From Clarkia xantiana subsp. parviflora (Eukaryota > Streptophyta > Magnoliopsida > Myrtales > Onagraceae): DNA of 64,000 bases. The number at the start of each line of letters is the position of its first letter. Positions within the stretch are counted from its first letter, which is position 1. Positions 33,876-44,629 of the stretch are shown piece after piece. The notes beneath the pieces were generated by a model, which was given only the letters and a program-made list of their open reading frames with translations, ran no database searches and was not told the DNA's origin. The translations under genes were made by a program, and so were the position numbers. Location of the stretch: positions 7,617,503 to 7,681,502 of the forward strand of contig JAPTYO010000018.1 of NCBI GenBank assembly GCA_036873135.1, given 5' to 3'.

Positions 33876-34570
33876 ATGGATAACGCGGAGAAAATCCATT
33901 AGCATGATGAACGAATGACCGAGATTGAGGCGGCTAATGCAAAGATGCATTTGGATATGGCTGCCATGTCATCCAACATGGAGCGCATCATGGCAGTCCT
34001 CGAAGCTCTGAACCTCAGCGCTCTGAACCCAGCCTTCTTGACAGGGGCCTCGAGTCCAAGCCCCTCGACAACACCTGTGGCGAATACAGGACCTACAATG
34101 CCAGCTGTCACCGAAGTTCCCAACACCACGGGGGACCCTCCTTAGGACCAACCCCGTACTCTAGTCAATCTTGATCAATCTTTACCAATGCCGTATCCGA
34201 AAGTGATGCACGGACATGTCAACCAGGGGGCGCAACAGGCACGAATGCATTCATAGCATCACCCGTCATCGAGTCGGAACAGGATCGCCCTTGAAGAAAA
34301 TGGAGCAGAAGATAAAAGCATTCTCTAGTTTTGAACAATATGAGAGCATTAATTATTCTGATCTGTGCTTTTTCCCTAACATGTCAAGGCCGGAGAAATT
34401 CAAGGTACCCGACTTCGAGAAGTATGATGGCACCGGATATCCCATAGTTCACCTACGAATTTATTTTGTGAAAATGACCCCTTACCAGAAGTATGAAGAG
34501 TTCATGATTCAGACTTTCCAAGAGAGTTTGAAAGGAGCAGCTTTGGTATGGTTTGTCAACATAAAAGCCG
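33876..34570 (+). pseudogene. Truncated gag of element Y
   Basis: It starts at ATG 33,876 (MDNAEKIH) and stops at once, with further stops near 34,143 and 34,254. Recognisable parts are a helical N-terminus (MTEIEAANAKMHLDMAAMSS) and the capsid core MSRPEKFKVPDFEKYDGTGY through FQESLKGAALVWF (about 34,381-34,555). This is the plant Ty3 retrotransposon gag family. It ends abruptly where copia-type sequence begins. Confidence 0.8.
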
Positions 34571-34608
34571 GAGACATTGCTGTTAGATTACGGAGAGTAA
34601 TCACTACG

Positions 34609-36588
34609 GATACTATAAACATGGTACATGTTAGTAATCGATATTACGCAGCCAACACAAGTTGTCCGTAATCCCAAGATCCTTGTAGAAGGGAGTTCAC
34701 GATCCTCCGGTCGGCACCCGTAGAGGTTCTTGTGAAGGAAGCCCTACGCGGTATATTCTCCACAGCAAAGTCTCAGATCGATTCTTGACAAGGGACGGAT
34801 CTCCGGAGTGTTTGCCCGAAGGCAAATTGGAACACCCTTGGTGTATGTGTAGTTCGGCTGATATAGGTGTTATGGGAGGAGGGTTTTTTCTCTCTAAAGG
34901 AAGGATTAAGGATAAACCTAATAAAACCCCTAACACCCCCTATATATATAGAAGGAGTAAAGTGGACTTTGGTCCAATTTTGGGCCTCTCATGTCAATTG
35001 GGATTTATGTCTGGCCCAATGTCCTAATATGATATGTACCCAATTAACTTAGGTAACATATACATATAATGGGCTTCCATTTACGACGCCCATCACCATA
35101 TGCTTACAGCTCCCACTCGTCGGAATGGGAGGGTGCCTGTTAATGTATTGTCGTCCAAATCTGCATTAACATTTCACTCTTTTGATCTCGCCCTTGCTTC
35201 CGAATAGTTCATACGAGGTTTGTCGTGCAACCGGCGGACACGACGGGCATCGTGCTACTCATCTGTTAGGAGTGTTGTAGCGCCCGCAGAACTTTGATTC
35301 CCTTTTCTCCAATCAACCTGTTATAAACAACATTTATATAGTGTCGCGCTGTATCCTAGGTCAACTGATAATTCTCATTTTGCCTAGTTTTCTCATAGGA
35401 ACACTTCTCCAAGGCATTCGTACAAGTATTCACAACCTTCAACTAATATCCGGTCTATGGCCACCTAGTGAATACAAGAGTTGGTGAATTATAGGTGAAC
35501 TTGACCATCCCCTTCGCTCGTTTCCTCAGGCAAACCCAACCGGTTTCCAAAGACGTGGTCACTGGGCCTTTTTGTTCAGCACTATGCTCGTACGCCGGGA
35601 TACTATAAACATGGTACATGTTAGTAATCGATATTACGCAGCCAACACAAGTTGTCCGTAATCCCAAGATCCTTGTAGAAGGGAGTTCACGATCCTCCGG
35701 TCGGCACCCGTAGAGGTTCTTGTGAAGGAAGCCCTACGCGGTATATTCTCCACAGCAAAGTCTCAGATCGATTCTTGACAAGGGACGGATCTCCGGAGTG
35801 TTTGCCCGAAGGCAAATTGGAACACCCTTGGTGTATGTGTAGTTCGGCTGATATAGGTGTTATGGGAGGAGGGTTTTTTCTCTCTAAAGGAAGGATTAAG
35901 GATAAACCTAATAAAACCCCTAACACCCCCTATATATATAGAAGGAGTAAAGTAGACTTTGGTCCAATTTTGGGCCTCTCATGTCAATTGGGATTTATGT
36001 CTGGCCCAATGTCCTAATATGATATGTACCCAATTAACTTAGGTAACATATACATATAATGGGCTTCCATTTACGACGCCCATCACCATATGCTTACAGC
36101 TCCCACTCGTCGGAATGGGAGGGTGCCTGTTAATGTATTGTCGTCCAAATCTGCATTAACATTTCACTCTTTTGATCTCGCCCTTGCTTCCGAATAGTTC
36201 ATACGAGGTTTGTCGTGCAACCGGCGGACACGACGGGCATCGTGCTACTCATCTGTTAGGAGTGTTGTAGCGCCCGCAGAACTTTGATTCCCTTTTCTCC
36301 AATCAACCTGTTATAAACAACATTTATATAGTGTCGCGCTGTATCCTAGGTCAACTGATAATTCTCATTTTGCCTAGTTTTCTCATAGGAACACTTCTCC
36401 AAGGCATTCGTACAAGTATTCACAACCTTCAACTAATATCCGGTCTATGGCCACCTAGTGAATACAAGAGTTGGTGAATTATAGGTGAACTTGACCATCC
36501 CCTTCGCTCGTTTCCTCAGGCAAACCCAACCGGTTTCCAAAGACGTGGTCACTGGGCCTTTTTGTTCAGCACTATGCTCGTACGCCGG
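34609..36588 (-). repeat. 990-bp tandem duplication next to copia-2
   Basis: Two copies (34,609-35,598 and 35,599-36,588), starting GATACTATAAACATGG and ending TACGCCGG. By eye one base differs (AAGTGGAC versus AAGTAGAC, near 34,961 and 35,951). The unit contains CCCCCTATATATATAGAAGG, a TATA-like element on the minus strand followed by leader-like sequence, which suggests LTR-derived DNA of the minus-strand copia-2. LTR borders could not be fixed. Confidence 0.85.
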
Positions 36589-37228
36589 GAAGCGAACATT
36601 GAGCCTGACCTTAGATAGTTCCGAGTCCGTGAGGATACTTTGGGTGCCTCTTCATAAGGCTCCCTGGATCAATCACACGCTCGAGGTGAAGAAGTTTCGG
36701 CCCGCTAGAATCACGAGGATTCTTATCTAGCACAACCGAGCTGTGACCCCGTGGTCGAACATGGCATGCGCAGTATGAAGCACACGTCGATAGCATACCT
36801 GAACATTTAAGTTGACCGGAATAGGATATGTCAATCAGGCTATCGCATATTTTCATCTGGCCCAAAATGTGGATTAATGACGAACGAAGTTCATCACGAC
36901 GATTTGCAAAACGAAGATCATGTCGAGTTACTTCGAGGCTAGATAATCGTCCTGCGTAATCTGGTTTATCCCCTTATTCTTAGCCAGTCTTGGTTGGTAG
37001 AGGCCGCCCTCCACCGCAAGGCGACCGTACCTGTGTGACTAGGTAAGGCCCACATTCGACATAGTTTTGTCGGAGGATTGCGTCCTCCTGCGACTTAGTT
37101 TATAGACCGTAAATCTGATGTATTCAAACATTATGACGTCAATTGATCATAAACTCAATTGAAATTCTTTGGTTTATAAAAAATGTAACTTTCAATTATC
37201 AAAATGTTATCACAGATACATGCCACTT
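36589..37228 (-). other. Copia-2 3' untranslated or LTR region
   Basis: About 640 bp between the RNase H stop and the duplicated block; no coding domain. It should contain the polypurine tract (candidate AGGAGGACGC on the minus strand near 37,090) but I could not place the LTR edge. Confidence 0.5.
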
Positions 37229-37873
37229 TTAAACCATACGCAATCCACGCAGTTTTACATGCTTTTCGAATATCTCCCTGCGTAGTGGTTTAGTTAATGG
37301 GTCCGCAACCATGTTATCAATGGACAAGAATCCCAAAGTGATTATATTGTCTTCTACCATAGATTTAGCATAAAAATATTTCACATCAATGTGTTTGGTC
37401 CTACTATGGTACTTTGGATTCTTTACTGTCGCAATGGTTTGCTGACTGTCAGAGAACACCTTCACAGGTTTACTCCCTACATCGCCATCAAGCAGCGCAT
37501 TAAGAAGCCTTATCGGCCAGACTGCTTCCTGTGCGTTATTGGAGAGGGCTACGAATTCTGATTCCATCGTGGACAGTGCGACAGAGGTTTGCTTCTTGCT
37601 CGTCCATGAAATGGCGGCATTAGCATGGAGAAAGACTCCTCCTGTGGTGGACTTACGGTCATCCGGATCGCCACCATGGTCGGTGTCGCTGTAACCGGTC
37701 AATTCTAACTTCCCGCTCTCATAGCACAGTGCGTAGTCAACAGTACCTTTTAGATAACGAATAATTCGTTTTACAGCCTTTAAATGTTGATAGCCAGGAT
37801 CTGATTGGAAAGGTGCTACTAGGCCCATGACGTAAAAGATATCCGGACGGGTGCATTTCATTGTGTACATCAA
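37229..37873 (-). pseudogene. Copia-2 RNase H domain
   Basis: 214 codons with clear Ty1/copia RNase H motifs: MMYTMKCTRPDIFYVMGLV, ELTGYSDTDHGGDPDDRKST, ISWTSKKQTSVALSTMESEF and the C-terminal HIDVKYFYAKSMVED. It is in the same frame as the RT; a stop near 37,893 separates them. Confidence 0.88.
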
Positions 37874-37894
37874 ACTACCGACTATGCTTAAATA

Positions 37895-39433
37895 CTATGC
37901 ACCCTTCATCTGTTCTCGCTCTGCCAGATTCATGGGGCCGTCACGTTTTGACAGTGCGCACCCAAACACCACCGGCGTATCCACGGGTTTGGCATCCTGT
38001 AATCTGAACCTTTTCAACAGTTTGTTGATATAGGCTTCTTGAGATAGACATAATTTACGGGTAGCCTGATCTCTAGCAATTTTAATGCCTAAGATGTACA
38101 TGGCTTCTCCCATGTCTTTCATCTCAAATACAGATGCCAACCATGACTTTGACTTGTTCATAAAACTCACGTCGTTTGCGGCAATGAGTATGTCGTCCAC
38201 GTATAAGGTTAAGATGAAATACTTAGACCCGGAGGTCTTATAATACACGCACGGATCCTCGTGAAGAATCACGAATCCGTTTCCTACGGTTTCCTCGTGG
38301 AATCTGCGGTACCATTGCCGAGATGACTGTTTAAGACTGTAGATGGACCTTTGGAGTTTACAAACTTTATGTTCGTTACCAGGAGTAATAAAACCCTCTG
38401 GTTTCTCCATGTAGATCTCTTCCTCCAGGTTACCATTGATGAATGCGGTCTTAACATCCATTTAGTGCAGCTCGAGATCGAGACTTGCGACCAAGGCCAG
38501 AATGACCCGTACTATGGTATAACGCACAGTTGGTGAGTATGTTTGGTCAAAGTCCACTCCGTGAAGTTGGGTATATCCTTTCGCAACAAGTCGAGCTTTG
38601 TACCATTCGAATTTTTCATCAGCAGTGAGTTTCAATATAAGAACCCACTTTGCTCCTATGGCCCTGCGATCAGCAGGTAAATCAACTAAAGACCATACCG
38701 AATTGGCTTTCATTGAGGAAATATCTGCCTCCATTGCATTCCTCCATTCCATAGCTTGAGGTCCTTCCAACGCTTGTTGAACCGTTACCGGTTCATCAAC
38801 AGATGTTAGAGTGAGGATCTCATCCCTCTCGATGGGATACTTCTTAGGAGAAGTTCGATGCCTTTGACTACGTCTAGGATCACTGATCCCATCTTGACTC
38901 TGAACATTACTCCCACTCGAAACAATGCTTCTTATCGGAGCATCACTCCCACTGGGAACAAGGGCAGTGCTAGAACCTTCACCTACAACCTTCCTCGGAC
39001 GACCTCTTGGTCTCGGGATTCTATCTTCGAGATGAATTCCTTGATCACTAGGTCCTGGAACCAAGTTGGTTGGATTACTCCCACTGGAAACAATGGGTAG
39101 TATAGGTGGTTGTGGTATTGGTCCGGCTTCATAATTATCATGTTCAACTTGATTTGTTTCTACGGCAACAGTGATTTGTGTGGTAGGGTTTGGTCCTCCC
39201 ACTGGATTAACTATGAATATGTTTCCATTATTATTAACCATGTCATTCACCTGAATTGCCAGTTCAAATGTCCCACTCGAAGTAAGTGAGACCTGATCAT
39301 CAATGTTATCCAGCTCTAGTTCAATCAAAACTTCATATGTTTTAATCTCACTGAGCGTCGGAAATCCGTCCTCAAGGAAAGTTACGTCTCTGGACTCATG
39401 TTCGATCACACCGCCATTTTCTTGAGCTGACAC
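37895..39433 (-). pseudogene. Copia-2 reverse transcriptase
   Basis: It begins in the integrase-RT linker (39,433). RVT_2 motifs are AIGAKWVLILKLTADEKFEW, GYTQLHGVDFDQTYSPTVR, MDVKTAFINGNLEEEIYMEK (from 38,461) and the catalytic YVDDILIAAN. A single in-frame stop at 38,462-38,464 falls just before MDVKTAF; otherwise the domain is continuous. It would reverse-transcribe the element RNA. Confidence 0.9.
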
Positions 39434-39446
39434 GAATACTTAACCC

Positions 39447-39653
39447 TTAGAGTTCTCTGAATACCTGATAAAGATACTCTTTAGTCCTCTGGGGTCCTAA
39501 CTTGCCGAAACGGCTGTCAATTGTATGTGTATAGGCTGCGCAACCCCAAGGTCGCAATCTGGTGAGATCCAACTCTCTACCATGCCACAACACATATGGC
39601 ATTGTGTCCACCGCTTTAGTTGTGACAAGGTTTACTACATGAGTGGCAGTCAA
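39447..39653 (-). pseudogene. Copia-2 integrase C-terminal fragment
   Basis: MTATHVVNLVTTKAVDTMPY followed by LRPWGCAAYTHTIDSRFGKL, the conserved segment after the copia integrase core. It is separated by frame breaks from the core at 39,869 and from the linker at 39,433. Confidence 0.85.
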
Positions 39654-39868
39654 TAACGCATAACTCCAATCGGAGATTGGTAATTATGCCTGCGACATCA
39701 TGGTTCTGACCATGTCTAAGAGTGTTCGATTACGACGTTCAGCCAAACCATCTGCTGTGGTGTGTTGGGGATTGTCGTTTGACAAGCTATCTCTCTTTCT
39801 TTACACAACTTATCAAACTCATTAGAGAGATATTCTCCACCTATATCTGTGCGTAAGGTTTTCACCTT

Positions 39869-40951
39869 TCACTTATGTTGATTCTCTACGAGGTTTAGAA
39901 AGTTTCTAAAGCAATCTATTGCCTCGGATTTACGAGTAATCAAATGAGTAAACCAATAAAGGGTGAAGTCATCGATGAAAGTTACGAAGTATCGTTTTCC
40001 ATTCCTGGTGGTTACACTCATTGGTCCACATACATCAGAGTGAATCAGCTGCAATGGATACTCGGCTCGTTGAGCTTCTCCGAATGGTTTGCGGGTGGAC
40101 TTTCCTGCTAGACAATCTTGGCAAGTGTGTTTAATCACATTGCCGGTACCAGGCAAAATCTCTCTTCGGGCTAATGAATGTACCCTATCATAGCTTATAT
40201 GTCCCAACCTCGCATGCCATCCGGCCGCGTCATTTTCTGCTTCCCTGGAGGATAATGCGTACATTCTTTTCGAATATAGACATCCATTCAAATCCATGAT
40301 AAAGAGACCATAGGAGGAATAAGCATGCCCAAAGAAGACATTGCCTTTATTTATTCGAACAAAGTTCTTCTCAAATGATAAAATGTAATTATTATTCATA
40401 AGAGCAGAAACAACATTTCTACGGATTCTTGGAGCAAAAATGACATTTTCAAGTAGGATGGTCCTGCCATTGTTCATAGACAACTTGCAGTTCCCTACTC
40501 CTATGACTTCAACTTTTGAGTTGTCGCCAATGTATATCCTCTTAGAATCCTTTGGCAATTGTCTAATCTTGGCGAACAGTCCTTTGTCGTTGGCTATGTG
40601 GTCCGTCGCACCCGAGTCAAGAATCCAAGAAGGATTTGAGTTAGTTAACATGACAGTGGAGGAAACTAGAGATTCCATTACATAACCAACGTCGTATACC
40701 TTTTCAGGATGCAATTTGCTGGACCCTGCTCCTTCGCCTATTCGGCGTGGACTAGAGTTCCCGCGGACTATCTCTGATTTTACTCGGAGATTGCCTGGTT
40801 TAGGCTTTGTCAAAAGTTTACCGTCAACAACCTGTTGTTTCATTCCTTTGTTCATCCTCTTTCTCTTCCCTTGCCCAGCACGCCCCAGTATTGGTTTCAG
40901 TCGAGCTTGTTCCATCTCGATGAATTTCAGGACTGGTGCAAGATCTAGCAC
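39869..40951 (-). pseudogene. Copia-2 protease and integrase
   Basis: 360 codons. The aspartic protease site is SWILDSGATDHIANDKG. The GAG-pre-integrase zinc region is GWHARLGHISYDRVHSLA to HTCQDCLAGKS (HHCC). The integrase core starts QLIHSDVCGPMSVTTRNGKR with FVTFIDDFT. The core is cut by a frame break near 39,869. The upstream part (KRKRMNKGMKQQ) is a basic Gag tail. Confidence 0.9.
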
Positions 40952-41032
40952 GGAACCACTGGCAGTCAGTAAAGCCTTGACTGCTCTCCAAGACTTCGGG
41001 AGAACTCCGTTGATGGCTTGAATTTTATTCCA

Positions 41033-41466
41033 TTAACCCACCTGACCTTCCTCTTCCAGTGGTTTCAACATTCCAAGGAGGTCGTATACCTTTTCAAGCA
41101 CACTCTTGCTGTAGTTGTTTAAGCTTTCTTCCATTGTTGGTATAAGTGGGTGCAATATTGTTGCCATGCCGTTTCTATATTTCAGGAAGAGAGCATCCCA
41201 GATGTCCTTTGTAATCGGCATATCCTTATAAATGTCATGGAAATCCTGAGACATCTTAGACAGCAATACCTCCTTAGCTCTCTTATCATCTTGCTCCCAT
41301 TGGAAATGGGAAAACGCTAGGTCTATGGTTAGACAACATCTGGGCAGCTCATGGACTTCTGAATATGAATTACAAGGCCATGATCCTCCAACAGTGCATT
41401 GACGCGTTTGCTCCACGAGTCGTAGTTCGTCTCAATCAAAAGCTCATTAGCACAAGATGATGTCAT
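41033..41466 (-). pseudogene. Copia-2 gag, frameshifted
   Basis: The start is probably at 41,466 (MTSSCANELLIETNYDSWSK). The frame closes near 41,330 and gag continues in another frame (FSHFQWEQDDKRAKEVLLSK, ITKDIWDALFLKYRNG), the typical copia Gag (UBN2-like) region. One frameshift therefore lies between. Confidence 0.8.
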
Positions 41467-42004
41467 CTATGTTGTTATTTGTTATTAAACACGTTGATGA
41501 TTATACAAAATCAGGGAGACAATAACATTTTGAGAAAGAATTGCATACATCAGATATCTATTAAGATAGAATGCGACGAGTAACGATTCCTCAGTCATTT
41601 GAACCAACCGACCACCAGTAAACCAATGGAAGATGGCTGTGAAAGAGTTCACATTACCGTCGTCTTCTATCCAATAGATCAGTCTTTTAAAACGGGTTTA
41701 ATCGCAAATTACCGGAACATGGATTTTAAAACAAGCATACCCGATCTTGGTTTTCCCAAGGTCCTTTTTATTTTGGAAAAATATTCCGATGAATTCACTC
41801 ATGCATATATAATTCTACCATCCATGTAAATTATCATATGCCAGTAACATTCATCACACAAACCACACTCATGCTTACGCGTCATGTGTCTAATGTTCTG
41901 AGGAACTCGTGCTTGCATACATAATTCTACATTCAAGTAAATTATCAAATGCGGCTACATCCTCAACATTCTAGCATACGTGTCAAACATGAAACTTCCA
42001 CATC
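41467..42004 (-). other. Copia-2 leader, no gene
   Basis: Sequence upstream of the copia-2 gag. No LTR copy, primer site or domain recognised; nothing else seen. Confidence 0.5.
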
Positions 42005-42240
42005 AATCATACATTTTCGGTGGTGGTGGCCGTAATCGATGGAAGGGGCTATTTTAGGGATTTTTAAAAATATTCAATCACATGCTGGTCACGTGACCAC
42101 ATTCCATCCAGTTTAACCCAAAAAATAGACGGAGAAACCAAATAGCAACATATATTAAAATTCAGACAGTCTTCGTAAACCTCAGACACCAAACTGACAC
42201 ATGGGTCATAATTGAGACAGTTTTTAAGTTCTATTCCCTT
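42005..42240. mobile_element. MULE-like terminal fragment
   Basis: Contains CACATGCTGGTCACGTGACC and ACCAAATAGCAACA, closely matching 47,270-47,345 of the complete MULE-like element. It ends in GACAGTTTTTAAGTTCTATT, similar to the ends of the 9,940 MITE. The left end and target duplication are not visible. Confidence 0.7.
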
Positions 42241-42773
42241 AAAAAAATGTTAGGGTCACATATATGTAATGCTATGTAATACCTATGGATGCTGCGTATA
42301 TTTATGTGAAAGCTTAACGCGGACGCTCTAGCGGTGAACCACAATCTAAACTATAGGGTATTAATGTTAGCACGTCCTGCCCATTTTTGTGTCGATGTTG
42401 AATCTACTGCTTCATATGCTATTTGGATGTGATTGGACGAAGCTGATATGGTTCACAGTCTTATCAGTCCGAGTTGATGAGATGGGGGCCAAATCTATCG
42501 TCGAGTGGTTTTCCATGCTATGAGGTGCACCGGGGTTGAGTATAGCTAAGAAGACAAGGCGATGGTTTTTGATAGTGACAACGAGTTAGAACATATGGAA
42601 GGAGAGATATCATGCGGTGCACAATCACGGCGAGCCAAATCCGAGAAGAATAGTGGAAGTGACGCTCAACGATCATAACAAGTTTTGGGTTGCCCGGGTT
42701 CTCCAACCTACAATTCAAGGACACCAACAACCACCGATGGTTCAAAAGTGAGCTGCTTCTCCTAGAGATTTTA
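42241..42773. other. No gene recognised; possible LINE 5' extension
   Basis: Low-complexity-free sequence directly upstream of the LINE-type RNase H fragment. It may be more of the same decayed LINE, but no motif is clear. Confidence 0.4.
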
Positions 42774-43290
42774 TGAAGATCAACTGCGACGCATCGTGAG
42801 AAAACCAGACAAGATGTGGAGGTGTGTGGGGAATCGCTCGTACATCGTCAGGGAGGTCATTGGTGGATTTTGTAGGTCCGATGATGATCATGGTACGTTG
42901 GAGTTTGATATGGCAACATTGGCTGAGGGTGTCCAGCTGGCTATTGAAAGGGATGGAGTAGGATCATTCTTGAGTTCGACTCAAAGAAAACTATTGTTAG
43001 TATCTTGTGGATCGACGACTGTTCGGACTGGCTAAAATCGACACAAGTCTCCAACATCCGTAAACGAGCTGAAGCATTTCAAATGGTGAGTTGGTCTTTT
43101 GTTCCGAAACAAACAAATTGTTATGTTAACTGGATTACGATCCAGGCTTAGAAGATGTCGTGTAGTAATAATTTGGTAGATGTGCCCTGCCCTCTATGTT
43201 TTCTTTAACTGCAAAGTATAGAGAATTTATCCCGCCTTGAATATGATGTTATCTGGTTTGCTATAATAAACATAAAGTTTGTTGGAAAAA
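42774..43290 (+). pseudogene. LINE-type RNase H (RVT_3) fragment
   Basis: Starts KINCDAS, the usual first strand of the plant LINE/non-LTR RNase H. It continues with frame changes: VREVIGGFCRSDDD, TLAEGVQLAIERDGVGS, STQVSNIRKRAEAFQMVSWS and FVPKQTNCYVNWITIQA. The 3' part resembles the usual end of such ORFs (PCPLCFL) followed by an AT-rich tail with AAAAAAAAA near 43,288. It is a 5'-truncated non-LTR copy or processed fragment, not functional. Confidence 0.7.
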
Positions 43291-44244
43291 AAAATGTGGA
43301 TCTTATGACTTTTAGTTTTTTTTTTTACTAATTGCAGTTTCAACTATTTAAAGTGTGACTTATCAGTCATATATGACTCGATTCACCAAGTTAAGAGATC
43401 ACATTGGGTTGAACTTGTGCCGAACATGTTCCCCTTGTCCGGCAGACCGTGTTTAGCATGAGCCTGCGTTAAGACGAACCAGTCCCTAACTCCAAAAATT
43501 GAGCAACGACCGATATTAGATGTTTGATCGGATATGAATTATAGGTTGAGCCATGGGACTTTCATAAACCATGTGAACATATATGACATGGGATCGGGCA
43601 AGGCGAGCCCGCTGAATTATGAGTAGCTGATAAGTTACATTTCAAATAATTGAAAACTTTAAATAAAAAAATAAAGACTATTAAAACTCACATACCGATA
43701 ATTGAGATTCATAAAATGTCAGTTTCCAGTTTCTTTAACTTTTCTAACGATTTTGTTTAGTTTTTTTTTTTTTTTTTTTCATTAGGAGGATAACACCCGT
43801 AACATACTTCCTCCTTACTTAAATTAATTTTCATTCATACCGAATCTTTCCATAAAGCGTAAAAGTGATGGTCATGAATATCTTTACATTCTCCGTTAAC
43901 AAAATTTAAACTCATAATCTAGAATTGCTAAAATCATAATATTACATGGTTAAACAAACATGTTTAGTTGAAGACTTAAATAACAACGGAAATTCAGGCG
44001 ATTAGAAAAATGAATATAAAGGCATTCCTTTCTTCAGAAAGACTACTACTTATTTAACACCGTCCTCTTGGTTAAGCCTACACAGTATTCCTTCACATAT
44101 ATATATAGAATTTACCCCAAAAAAAAAAAAAAAACAAGTATATATATATATAATATACATATATAGAGATATGTATATACATTAATTATATTAATTAAGG
44201 TAAAGAAGTAAATATATTATATTATATATATTATTATATTATAT
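43291..44244. other. AT-rich intergenic region upstream of host gene
   Basis: Nothing recognised apart from homopolymer runs (poly-T near 43,760, poly-A near 44,120) and long (TA)n-rich tracts from 44,095 to 44,250. Confidence 0.5.
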
Positions 44245-44254
44245 TATATAAATA
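44245..44254 (+). promoter_or_regulatory. Candidate TATA box of the host gene
   Basis: TATATAAATA lies about 385 bp upstream of the start codon and upstream of a non-AT-rich 5' UTR that begins around 44,280. The surrounding DNA is TA-rich, so the exact box is uncertain. Confidence 0.4.
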
Positions 44255-44472
44255 TGGTTACTTTCCTAAATTTTCTCTTACGCAGAGCAGCTATTCTTCA
44301 TTCATAGTCCGTCCATTGATGTGCAATCGATGATAACAGTGAGGGTGGATTGCTAGTTAGCCAGGGAAAGAACGGAAGAAGATAGATTGATAGAAGACAA
44401 CAGTGGCCGAGATTTGAGCAGAAGATACAGACAGCAATAATAATAGAGATTTTGATTAACAGATAGATAATA

Positions 44473-44493
44473 AGAGAGAGAGAGAGAGAGAGA
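44473..44493 (+). repeat. (GA)n microsatellite in the 5' UTR
   Basis: About ten GA units, upstream of the putative leader intron. GA/CT tracts are common in plant 5' UTRs. Confidence 0.85.
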
Positions 44494-44529
44494 AGGCCAG
44501 TTGAGATTCAACTCTCCTCCTCGTACCCT

Positions 44530-44617
44530 GTAAGTTCAGTTCATCTCCATCATACATTCCGAATACAAATCTGATGTACTGTTGTTGTTTATGTATTGAG
44601 TTGATTTTCCCCTTCAG
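44530..44617 (+). other. Putative 5' UTR intron
   Basis: A consensus donor CCT|GTAAGTTC and acceptor TTTTCCCCTTCAG|ATC enclose 88 bp, T-rich at the 3' side and ending 12 bp before the start codon. Leader introns are frequent in plants. RNA reads would confirm it. Confidence 0.5.
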
Positions 44618-44629
44618 ATCTCTACTCCG

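Larger units (their letters stand above)
30700..34570 (+). mobile_element. Ty3/gypsy element Y, 5' part, relative of X
   Basis: The plus-strand 5' LTR (30,700-31,981), primer site TGGCGACTCTGCTGGGG (31,985-32,001), leader and a decayed gag are present. Homology stops near 34,570, inside gag, where a copia-derived segment begins. No pol and no 3' LTR are found to the right. Leader and LTR match element X in reverse orientation, so Y shows what type of gag the X family descends from. Confidence 0.82.
34571..42004 (-). mobile_element. Ty1/copia element copia-2, minus strand, 5' end missing
   Basis: Gag, protease, integrase, RT and RNase H occur in copia order from 41,466 down to 37,229, followed by a 3' untranslated and probable LTR region containing the 990-bp duplication. 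No matching LTR lies upstream of gag (right side), and no CCATATT-type primer site was seen. The element appears truncated near 42,000 where MULE sequence starts. Borders are approximate. Confidence 0.8.

Noticed and set aside
34697..36017. Identical short proteins on both strands in the 990-bp duplication
   Set aside because: They recur only because the DNA is duplicated, and they cross LTR-like leader sequence with no domain.
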